32,981 nucleotides of DNA from Flavobacteriales bacterium (GTDB lineage: Bacteria > Bacteroidota > Bacteroidia > NS11-12g > UBA955): positions 1 to 32,981 of the forward strand of contig CANHQZ010000023.1 in NCBI GenBank assembly GCA_947463125.1. Reading direction: 5' to 3'. Below are positions 16,327-23,098 of the stretch, piece by piece. The notes beneath the pieces were generated by a model. That model was not told the DNA's origin, searched no databases, and saw only the letters and a program-made list of their open reading frames with translations. The translations under genes and the position numbers were made by a program. Every line of letters begins with the position of its first letter. Position 1 is the stretch's first letter.

Positions 16327-17982
16327 TTACATGAAAAAACGCAAAATCCAGTAACATAAACCGGCAACAGTAGCACTTACCGGAATGGTAAGCAACCATG
16401 CCACCAGCAAGTTGCGGGTTACGCCCCAGCGAACGGCACTCAGGCGTTTGGTAGCACCCACACCAATGATAGAGCCGGTAATGGTGTGCGTTGTACTTAC
16501 AGGAATACCCATTTGCTCTGTCATGAAAAGCGTAACGGCACCGGCAGTTTCTGCACTTACGCCTTCCAACGGTGTTACCTTGGTAATACGAGTTCCCATG
16601 GTTTTTACAATTTTCCAGCCACCACTTAGGGTTCCAAGGCCAATGGCGCCGTAGCAGGCCAGCGGCACCCATGAAGGAAGATCCTTAAAGTCACTGATGT
16701 TGCCATTTGCAATAAGTGCAGCACCAATAATACCCATCACCTTTTGGGCATCATTGCCTCCATGACCCAGTGAGAAAGCAGCTGAGGAAAGCAGCTGAAG
16801 TTTCTTAAACATATTGGCAGTGCGGTTCGCAGAGGGTTTGCGAAGTTTCTCCACGTAGATATATGAAAACACAAAAATCAAAACCACACACAGCAAAGAA
16901 TAGCGCAGAAATGAATTATCTGCTTTGCCAATTTCCTTGGTAAGATCTTTGGTCAAATCAATTTTAAATGCCTTCTTCAACTTGTCTTCATCAGACCCGC
17001 TGAAACCCATAGTGTGAGCAACAGCAATGGCAAGGCTGTCAGCCCCGATTTCCCTGTGTTGTTTCAACAAAGGCTTCAAACCGTCTATTTTGGCTGTTAA
17101 AGCCTCTAATGCCGGTTTTTTTGTTTCGTCATAAAAGGCTTCTTTTTTCAGACGATCAAGTTTGGCTGTTTTGCTTACAATATCCTTTAATTTGCTAACT
17201 TCCAAGTCTTTGAAGGAAACAGCAACCGCGATATTTTCAGCAACCTTGTCGGCGCCCAGTTGCTGGTAATCTTTAAGAAAAGGCAATGCCTTGTTGTAAT
17301 TGGCAGTAGCCTTTTCCAGTTTGGCTTTTGCCTCTTCGCTGTCCGGTTTCTTTTCAACCTCTTTCTTGTATTTGTCTACCCGAAAAAACTTCTGCATGTT
17401 TTCTTCCATTTTGCCTTGCTGGAAGTGTAAAAACATAAACCAGGTGGCTGCAAAAGTGACACCAATGATTCCCATCTTTATCCAAAGGTTGCGGTGAATA
17501 GTCACCAGCGCGATAAACATGGAAATTAGCATACCAATCATAGGAGCCAAAAAAATAAAGAGCAGGGTTTTTACAATCTTCTCCATTTCAACCACACTGC
17601 TGAATGCCACAAACCCCTTGGTCATGTAGGCGTGAGCAACTGCAGCCCCTGCAAATCCACCAATGAGCGTATGGGAAGAAGAGGATGGAATACCGTACCA
17701 CCAGGTCAGCAGATTCCAAAAAATAGCGGCGATAAGCCCCGCAAGAATTACCGGCAAGGTGATGTAGGTATCAATTACGGTTTTGCCAATAGTGTTGGCT
17801 ACTGCATGGTCTTTGAAGATAAAGAATGCGGCAAAATTGAAAACTGCTGCCCAAAGCACTGCCTGCAGAGGTGTTAGCACCTTGGTGCTTACCACCGTGG
17901 CTATGGAGTTGGCCGCATCGTGAAATCCATTGATATAATCAAAGATTAATGCCAGCGCAATAATGACAATAACGAGTGTCAT
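16327..17982 (-). CDS. pit: Pit-family inorganic phosphate transporter with repeat-containing insertion
   Basis: This is a 551-residue inner-membrane cation/phosphate symporter. The two family repeats are clear: FDYINGFHDAANSIATVVSTK (residues 14-34) with GIPSSSSHTLIGG (97-109) in the first half, and SLGHGGNDAQKVMGIIG (404-420) with GIPVSTTHTITGSIIGVG (492-509) in the second. Between the halves, about residues 190-358, lies a charged hydrophilic insertion that contains two similar units of about 70 residues (LGAD at 242-245 and IGAD at 312-315) and the start of a third. It starts 23 nt after the DUF47 gene at 18006, the usual partner of Pit in bacteria. The 19-bp hairpin at 16262-16303 terminates it. 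The transporter call is firm; the insertion has no function I recognise. Confidence 0.93.
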   Translation of the reverse strand: MTLVIVIIALALIFDYINGFHDAANSIATVVSTKVLTPLQAVLWAAVFNFAAFFIFKDHAVANTIGKTVIDTYITLPVILAGLIAAIFWNLLTWWYGIPSSSSHTLIGGFAGAAVAHAYMTKGFVAFSSVVEMEKIVKTLLFIFLAPMIGMLISMFIALVTIHRNLWIKMGIIGVTFAATWFMFLHFQQGKMEENMQKFFRVDKYKKEVEKKPDSEEAKAKLEKATANYNKALPFLKDYQQLGADKVAENIAVAVSFKDLEVSKLKDIVSKTAKLDRLKKEAFYDETKKPALEALTAKIDGLKPLLKQHREIGADSLAIAVAHTMGFSGSDEDKLKKAFKIDLTKDLTKEIGKADNSFLRYSLLCVVLIFVFSYIYVEKLRKPSANRTANMFKKLQLLSSAAFSLGHGGNDAQKVMGIIGAALIANGNISDFKDLPSWVPLACYGAIGLGTLSGGWKIVKTMGTRITKVTPLEGVSAETAGAVTLFMTEQMGIPVSTTHTITGSIIGVGATKRLSAVRWGVTRNLLVAWLLTIPVSATVAGLCYWILRFFM

Positions 17983-18005
17983 GTAAAGTTGGGTATAAGG
18001 TGGGT

Positions 18006-18653
18006 TTAAGCGTACTTAACGATGATGGTTTCAATCACATTGGCTACGTCTTCGCACTTGTCAGTAGCAACTTCCATAACCGTGTATACTTCCCTGCGGC
18101 GGATAAGTTCCTTGAAATCGTTTTCGGTTTCAAACAACTTCTTGATACTCATGTCAAAAATATCATCGGCATGGTTTTCCAGGCTGTTCACTTTCACAAG
18201 GCATTCTGAAATCTTCTCCGGACGCTTCAATTCGCGCAGCTGCATAACGGCTTTGCTAACTTCTGTAGCACTCTGGTTAATTACTTCAGCCATTTTCTGA
18301 ATACCCTGGTCATTCGGGTTTACACCATGAAACTGGATTTTCTTGCAGCTGGCGTAAATATAATCTGCTACATCATCCAGCGCGCCTGCCAGGTAGTGAA
18401 TATCTTCCCTGTCAAAAGGGGTAATAAAATTTCTGCCCAGTTCCTGAAAAATCTGGTGGGTGAGTTCATCATTCTGGTGCTCCAGGTCTTCAATCTGCTT
18501 GGATAATGCCAGCCGTTTGTCATCGTCGGCTTCATATACAAATTCCTCAAGGAGTTTACCCATCAGGGTAACTTTTTCGGCCACCTGCTCAAATAAGCTG
18601 TAGAAAACACGATCCTTGGGAAGGAAAATTTTCATGATGTTGTTGAATGCCAT
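18006..18653 (-). CDS. DUF47/PhoU-like phosphate transport accessory protein
   Basis: This 215-residue cytoplasmic protein is made of long helices, as in the DUF47 (TIGR00153) family of PhoU-like three-helix-bundle proteins. The start MAFNNIMKIFLPKDRVFYSLFEQ and the segment FITPFDREDIHYLAGALDDVADYIYASCKKI are characteristic; the acidic and histidine residues of DREDIH and of the later DIFDMSIKKLF region sit where PhoU proteins bind metal clusters. Members usually lie next to pit genes and are thought to control the transporter. Here pit follows after 23 nt. It has its own exact -7 element at 18675-18682, so it can be expressed apart from the second DUF47 gene upstream. Confidence 0.9.
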   Translation of the reverse strand: MAFNNIMKIFLPKDRVFYSLFEQVAEKVTLMGKLLEEFVYEADDDKRLALSKQIEDLEHQNDELTHQIFQELGRNFITPFDREDIHYLAGALDDVADYIYASCKKIQFHGVNPNDQGIQKMAEVINQSATEVSKAVMQLRELKRPEKISECLVKVNSLENHADDIFDMSIKKLFETENDFKELIRRREVYTVMEVATDKCEDVANVIETIIVKYA

Positions 18654-18674
18654 TTTTCTAAAATATTAATAGTG

Positions 18675-18682
18675 CAAAGCTA
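18675..18682 (-). promoter_or_regulatory. -7 promoter element of DUF47-pit
   Basis: The minus strand reads TAGCTTTG, an exact TAnnTTTG match, ending 21 nt before the ATG at 18653. It would make DUF47-pit a transcription unit of its own. Confidence 0.55.
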
Positions 18683-18744
18683 TTTTGGTTATTATTTATG
18701 AACGGCACATTAAACTAAAATTAACAATAAGATAACATTAGAAA

Positions 18745-19398
18745 CTATCCAACATGCGTCAACACAATTCCCTCTGCGGTGTGTGCTGTGTTGCAGCAAT
18801 AATCACCCACTTCTCTTAAAGCATTGTAAACATCCAATCTACGTATGAACTGTGCGGGGCTAACATTACTTTGATACAAACTCTGCAATGCATGATCGTA
18901 TGTGGTTTCCATCTCTCTTTTTATTTCATTTAGTTCTCTGGCGTGTTTCATTACAAAGGTGCGTTTTGGTGTGCCTATATCTTCTACCATCTGTTCCAGC
19001 TCGGAAGCTGCCTTTTTAAGCAATTCCCCAAGATGTTTGCTGCAGGAATCGGGTTTGTTTTCAGCATCCCAAGCAATGGAACGGGGAACGACATAAATAC
19101 TTCGTGCCACAGCATGCAGGTCCACTGATAATTGGTGAACAGATTCACGGTCAATGGGTGTAATAAAAACCTTTGAAAGCCGCTTAACCGTCTGTCTGTA
19201 ATTTTCCTGGCTTTCGCCGTAGAAGGTCTTCATTTCCTGAAGATAGACCGCACGTTTATCGGTGCCTGGTTCATTCTCATGAAGCATTTTAAATACGCAA
19301 TCTGTCATTTTAACTACCGAAACAGAACCCGTATTAAATAGCGTATAAAAAACGCCGTCGCCGGGTGTTATAAGTTGTTTTATTGCCTCGGAAATCAC
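18745..19398 (-). CDS. Second DUF47/PhoU-like protein
   Basis: This 217-residue helical protein aligns with its neighbour at 18006-18653: ITPGDGVFYTLFN at the N-terminus and FITPIDRESVHQLSVDLHAVARSIYVVPRSI in place of FITPFDRED. It is more diverged, so it is probably an old duplicate with a separate task, for example regulating another transporter or forming a mixed complex. The start is GTG at 19398; the next in-frame ATG would remove the conserved N-terminal helix. An exact -7 box (19403-19410) ends only 4 nt before this GTG, so the mRNA may begin at the start codon itself. It lies 91 nt upstream of the other DUF47 gene in the same direction. Confidence 0.85.
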   Translation of the reverse strand: MISEAIKQLITPGDGVFYTLFNTGSVSVVKMTDCVFKMLHENEPGTDKRAVYLQEMKTFYGESQENYRQTVKRLSKVFITPIDRESVHQLSVDLHAVARSIYVVPRSIAWDAENKPDSCSKHLGELLKKAASELEQMVEDIGTPKRTFVMKHARELNEIKREMETTYDHALQSLYQSNVSPAQFIRRLDVYNALREVGDYCCNTAHTAEGIVLTHVG

Positions 19399-19402
19399 GT
19401 TC

Positions 19403-19410
19403 CAAAGGTA
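19403..19410 (-). promoter_or_regulatory. -7 promoter element of the second DUF47 gene
   Basis: The minus strand reads TACCTTTG, an exact TAnnTTTG match, 4 nt before the GTG start codon. With transcription starting a few bases after the box, the transcript would be leaderless. Confidence 0.55.
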
Positions 19411-19473
19411 TTTGGCAACTATCCCGCAGAAATGGTGCGTTTACAGATTTAACAGAAAAATAATGAATGCCGC

Positions 19474-20931
19474 TTACAGCTCTTTTCTGAGTCTCGCTAC
19501 CGGAATATTCAGCTGCTCACGGTATTTCGCCACGGTGCGGCGGGCAATGTTATATCCCTTTTCTTTCAGCAATTCCATTAATGCTTCATCGGTCAGGGGC
19601 TTTTTCTTGTTTTCTGCGCCGATGGCATCCGACAATATTTTTTTGATTTCGCGGTTGCTTACTTCCTCCCCCTCTTCGGTCACAATACCCTCACTGAAAA
19701 AGAATTTCAGCGGAAAAATACCAAAATCGGTTTCTACATACTTGCTGTTGGCCACACGGCTGATGGTGCTGATATCCAGATTTACCTGCAGCGCAATGTC
19801 TTTTAAAATCATGGGTTTGAGGCAGGTTTCATCGCCCTCTTCAAAAAACTCCTTTTGGCGTGAAACAATGGCGTGCATGGTGCTAAGCAGGGTGTTTTGT
19901 CTTTGTTTCACACTGTCAATAAACCACTTGGCTCCATCCAGCTTTTGCTTAATGTACTGCACCGCATCGCGAAGGTTTTTATCATTTTTCCCGGAATGCT
20001 CGTAAGCCCTCAGCGTTTCAGCGTATGAGGAGGATATTCGAAGCTCCGGTGCGTTGCGCGAATTCAGGCGCACTTCGATTTCGCCATTGGTGCCGGTTAC
20101 AATAAAATCAGGAACAATATATTGTGTTTTGTTGGATCCCGCGCCGGTTTCGCCCGGTTTGGGGTTGAGTTTTACGATTTCGGCAATGGCGTCTTTCAAT
20201 TGCTGGTCATCAATTTTCAGTGAGCGCTTGATCTTGTCGTAATGCTTTTTGCTAAACGCCTCCATCTGCTCGGAGATGATGGTCTCCGCCAGGGTTATTG
20301 CTGGATTATCCCCATAATCTTTTTTATAAAGCTGCAAAAGCAAACATTCCTGGAGGTCGCGTGCAGCGATGCCGGCAGGGTCAAAATTTTGTATTTTAAT
20401 GAGCAGCCTTTCCAGGTGCTCTTCCGTGGTGATAATATTCTCGTTGAACGCGAGGTCATTAACGATGCTGCGCAGTTCTCTCCGTAAATAACCGTCTTCT
20501 TCGATAGAGTTGATGAGATGAATGGCAAGCTGCAGATCTTCCTCATTGTAGAAAGTGGCCCTTGCCTGTTCTACGAGATATTCCTGAAAACTACCCTGGC
20601 TTGCCAGGGGCATTTCCCGCTGTTCGTCGCCGCTGTAATCCTCATTTAGCCTGAAACCGCCGTCATCGTCGCTTCCATTGGCCCGCAGCAGTTCATCCAC
20701 ATCTACATCATTGCTGAGGTAGTCATCATCGCCAAAGTCATCAGAATTGTCATAGTTGTCATCAACACTCTCACTTCGGTTGTCTTCCAGGGCAGGATTA
20801 TCGAGCAGCTCCTGCTCAACCTTCTCTTCAAAATCCTGGGTGTTGAGTTGCAGCAGTTTGATGAACTGAATTTGTTGCGGACTCAGTTTCTGCAACATTT
20901 TCTGGCTTAAATTCTGCTTCAGTGAACTCAT
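19474..20931 (-). CDS. rpoN: RNA polymerase sigma-54 factor
   Basis: This 485-residue sigma factor recognises -24/-12 promoters and needs an AAA+ activator. Region I is the Gln/Leu-rich N-terminus (SLKQNLSQKMLQKLSPQQIQ). A strongly acidic region II (DDNYDNSDDFGDDDY and neighbours, about residues 55-100) follows. The core-binding domain (LQLAIHLINSIEEDGYLRREL, NFDPAGIAARDLQECLLLQL), the helix-turn-helix (LKDIALQVNLDISTISRVANSKYVET) and the RpoN box ARRTVAKYRE at 463-472 complete the protein. The acidic linker is unusually long and Asp-rich but such linkers vary widely. It is divergent from asnS and upstream of the DUF47-2 promoter. No sigma-54 activator gene is in the window. Confidence 0.97.
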   Translation of the reverse strand: MSSLKQNLSQKMLQKLSPQQIQFIKLLQLNTQDFEEKVEQELLDNPALEDNRSESVDDNYDNSDDFGDDDYLSNDVDVDELLRANGSDDDGGFRLNEDYSGDEQREMPLASQGSFQEYLVEQARATFYNEEDLQLAIHLINSIEEDGYLRRELRSIVNDLAFNENIITTEEHLERLLIKIQNFDPAGIAARDLQECLLLQLYKKDYGDNPAITLAETIISEQMEAFSKKHYDKIKRSLKIDDQQLKDAIAEIVKLNPKPGETGAGSNKTQYIVPDFIVTGTNGEIEVRLNSRNAPELRISSSYAETLRAYEHSGKNDKNLRDAVQYIKQKLDGAKWFIDSVKQRQNTLLSTMHAIVSRQKEFFEEGDETCLKPMILKDIALQVNLDISTISRVANSKYVETDFGIFPLKFFFSEGIVTEEGEEVSNREIKKILSDAIGAENKKKPLTDEALMELLKEKGYNIARRTVAKYREQLNIPVARLRKEL

Positions 20932-20938
20932 TCTTATA

Positions 20939-20967
20939 TTGGCTTAACGTCGTTTGCGTTACCTTTG
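20939..20967 (+). promoter_or_regulatory. Promoter of asnS
   Basis: TTGG (20939-20942) is followed after 17 nt by TACCTTTG (20960-20967), an exact -7 match. The spacing is slightly short. The leader to the ATG at 21002 would be about 30 nt. The box argues against an upstream TTG start at 20954. Confidence 0.55.
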
Positions 20968-21001
20968 CAATTACACTACAAAAGTAACGTATTTAAACGG
21001 T

Positions 21002-22516
21002 ATGTATATAGAGGAATTACACCGCGCCGCAGGTAAATCCGTCACCCTGAAGGGATGGGTTTCCAACAAGCGCGAAGGCAAAGGGATTGTTTTTGTTATT
21101 CTTCGGGACGGCACTGGTTTCTGTCAATGTGTGGTTACTGAGGAAACCGCAGGCGCCGAAGGGTTGATAAACGCACAAAACCTCACGCTGGAAAGCAGCG
21201 TTATTTTGACAGGCAATGTGGTAGCCGATGAGAAACAAATCGGCGGCCATGAATTGCATGTGACACACGTGGTTCCGGTGGGTGAAAGTGAAAATTACCC
21301 CATAGCCAAAAAAGAGCACGGGGTGGAATTTCTGATGGATCAGCGGCATCTGTGGCTTCGTAGCACACGCCAATGGGCCATTATGCGTATTCGTAACCGT
21401 ATTATCTACAGCATTCACCGCTATTTTCAGGATCAGGGATTTGTACAGATGGATGCGCCCATCTTCACCGGCAATGCCTGCGAAGGAACCAGCACCCTGT
21501 TTGAAACCGATTTTTACGGTGAACCCGCTTATTTAAGCCAGAGTGGTCAGCTTTATGGCGAGGCTATGGCTATGGCCATGGGCCGTATTTATACCTTCGG
21601 TCCCACTTTCAGGGCAGAGAAAAGCAAAACCCGCAGGCATCTGAGCGAATTCTGGATGATTGAGCCGGAAATGGCTTTTTACGATATTTTCCAGAATATG
21701 GACTGCATTGAAGGTATGCTGCATGCCATCATACAGGATGTTCTTGAAAATTGCACGCAGGAATTAAAAACCATTGGCCGCGATACAGCAGTTTTGGAAA
21801 GCAGCCTGAAACAATTTCCACGGCTTACCTACGATGAAGCGGTTCGCATTATCAAAGGCGAACAGGATGTAAACGGTAAAAACGGCATCGGAAGCCTCGA
21901 GGAAGAATTGAGCCGTGTCCTAACCCGCCTGAAAGAAGTAGATGCAGAAATAGAAGATCGCGAAGCTAAAATTGCCGGTGGCGGCATGAAAAAAGGCGAA
22001 ATAAACTTCTTCCAAAGCAAAGTTGATGCATTAAAGCAGGAAAAGGGCGACCTGGAAGAGGATGCACGAAACATCCCTCAGTGGATCAAGAGTGCCCGTG
22101 AATTTGAATACGGAAACGACTTTGGTGGCAGCGATGAAACGGTTATAACCCGCCTGTTTGATTCTCCTATCATGGTTTACGACTGGCCCCATGCCGTTAA
22201 AGCGTTTTACCTGAAAAGAAATCCCGAAAACCCTGAATTTGCAAGGGGTGTAGATGTGCTTGCTCCCGAAGGATACGGTGAAATTGTGGGGGGCGGTGAA
22301 AGAGAAACCAACCTGCAACTACTGAAAGAGAAAATTGTGGAGCATGAATTGCCCATGAGCGCCTTTGAATGGTACCTTGATTTAAGACGCTTTGGCGCTG
22401 TGCCGCACAGCGGTTTCGGCCTTGGACTGGAAAGAATGGTTACCTGGATCTGTGGTCTTAAGCACGTAAGAGAAAGCATTCCGTTCCCCAGAATGTATGG
22501 CCGCCTTACGCCCTAA
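21002..22516 (+). CDS. asnS: Asparaginyl-tRNA synthetase
   Basis: This 504-residue class IIb synthetase charges tRNA-Asn with asparagine. The N-terminal OB-fold anticodon-binding domain (VTLKGWVSNKREGKGIVFVILRDG) is followed by the catalytic domain with motif 2 (FRAEKSKTRRHLSEFWMIEPEMAF, starting at residue 203) and motif 3 (GFGLGLERMV, 471-480). The direct FW-EPE wording and the C-terminal FPRMYGRLTP distinguish AsnRS from AspRS. Between motifs 2 and 3 (about 288-365) sits a charged coiled-coil-like insertion, making the protein some 40 residues longer than E. coli AsnRS; I recall similar extensions in other Bacteroidota. The start is the ATG at 21002. It converges on the XRE gene with only 6 bp between the stops. 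Confidence 0.97.
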   Translation: MYIEELHRAAGKSVTLKGWVSNKREGKGIVFVILRDGTGFCQCVVTEETAGAEGLINAQNLTLESSVILTGNVVADEKQIGGHELHVTHVVPVGESENYPIAKKEHGVEFLMDQRHLWLRSTRQWAIMRIRNRIIYSIHRYFQDQGFVQMDAPIFTGNACEGTSTLFETDFYGEPAYLSQSGQLYGEAMAMAMGRIYTFGPTFRAEKSKTRRHLSEFWMIEPEMAFYDIFQNMDCIEGMLHAIIQDVLENCTQELKTIGRDTAVLESSLKQFPRLTYDEAVRIIKGEQDVNGKNGIGSLEEELSRVLTRLKEVDAEIEDREAKIAGGGMKKGEINFFQSKVDALKQEKGDLEEDARNIPQWIKSAREFEYGNDFGGSDETVITRLFDSPIMVYDWPHAVKAFYLKRNPENPEFARGVDVLAPEGYGEIVGGGERETNLQLLKEKIVEHELPMSAFEWYLDLRRFGAVPHSGFGLGLERMVTWICGLKHVRESIPFPRMYGRLTP

Positions 22517-22522
22517 GGTTTA

Positions 22523-22876
22523 TTAACCCTCGCGGAGTCTTTTCAATTCGGTTTCCAGATACAAAATCCGGACACGCTGATTTTCCACCAGCTCCACAAG
22601 CAGTTCATTCTCACGAACCAGCGCTTTCCATTCCGGACTATCCAGGGTGGATGAGGAAAGAATGTGTTCGCTGCTCACATTTTGCAAATCTGCCAGATTG
22701 ATGCCCAAACCTTTGGCAATCTGTTCCAGGGTATCGAAAGTCACGCTGCCGGTTCTTTCAATATGCGAAATCATTGGGCGCGTCTTGTTGATGCGTTCAG
22801 CCAAATCTTCCTGGGTCCAACCCTTGGATTGCCTGGCAAGTCTTATTCGCTGTCCGATATGTGTTTTAGCGGTCAT
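22523..22876 (-). CDS. XRE-family transcriptional regulator with C-terminal coiled coil
   Basis: This 117-residue protein has an N-terminal helix-turn-helix of the Cro/CI (HTH_3) type at about residues 8-64 (IGQRIRLARQSKGWTQEDLAERINKTRPMISHIER, then TLEQIAKGLGINLADL). The C-terminal part, about 85-116 (LVRENELLVELVENQRVRILYLETELKRLRE), is a charged heptad-patterned helix that should form a coiled coil and dimerise the protein. There is no ligand or protease domain. The target is unknown; the repeats at 22934-23017 just upstream are candidate autoregulatory sites. A -7-like box (GAATTTTG, 22899-22906) lies 22 nt before the ATG. It could be a solitary housekeeping regulator or the regulator part of a lost module. 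Confidence 0.85.
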   Translation of the reverse strand: MTAKTHIGQRIRLARQSKGWTQEDLAERINKTRPMISHIERTGSVTFDTLEQIAKGLGINLADLQNVSSEHILSSSTLDSPEWKALVRENELLVELVENQRVRILYLETELKRLREG

Positions 22877-22933
22877 GTTTACCTATAATTGAGTGCGGCA
22901 AAATTCAAACAATTAATCTTTATTTTTTTCGTG

Positions 22934-23017
22934 TTTTTGTAGATTTATGATAATTTTTTTGTCTTTGTGTGAAAAATACTATTATTTTTTGTAGATTTTT
23001 ATAATTTTTATCATAAA
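22934..23017. repeat. AT-rich direct and inverted repeats upstream of the XRE gene
   Basis: The string TTTTTGTAGATTT occurs at 22934-22946 and again at 22986-22998, 52 bp apart, each followed by a similar A/T stretch ending in ATAATTTTT. In addition TTTATGATAA (22944-22953) and its exact complement TTATCATAAA (23008-23017) form an inverted repeat. The stretch 22877-23052 contains no gene. Confidence 0.6.
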
Positions 23018-23052
23018 AGACATCCACGCATTGACAAAAAACAGCGTACAAA

Positions 23053-23080
23053 AATAAAGACCGCCAAGGCGGTCTTTATT
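23053..23080 (-). terminator. Terminator of pnp
   Basis: A near-perfect hairpin, 13 bases (23053-23065) pairing with 23068-23080, with core GACCGCC/GGCGGTC and flanking AATAAA/TTTATT. On the minus strand it ends in TTTATTTTTG. It begins 18 nt after the pnp stop. Confidence 0.9.
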
Positions 23081-23098
23081 TGTTTTAATAACCAGGTA

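Noticed and set aside
16098-16334. A 78-codon open frame on the plus strand between susC and pit
   Set aside because: It runs through both terminator hairpins and into the antisense of pit, has no resemblance to a known protein and no coding bias that I can see.
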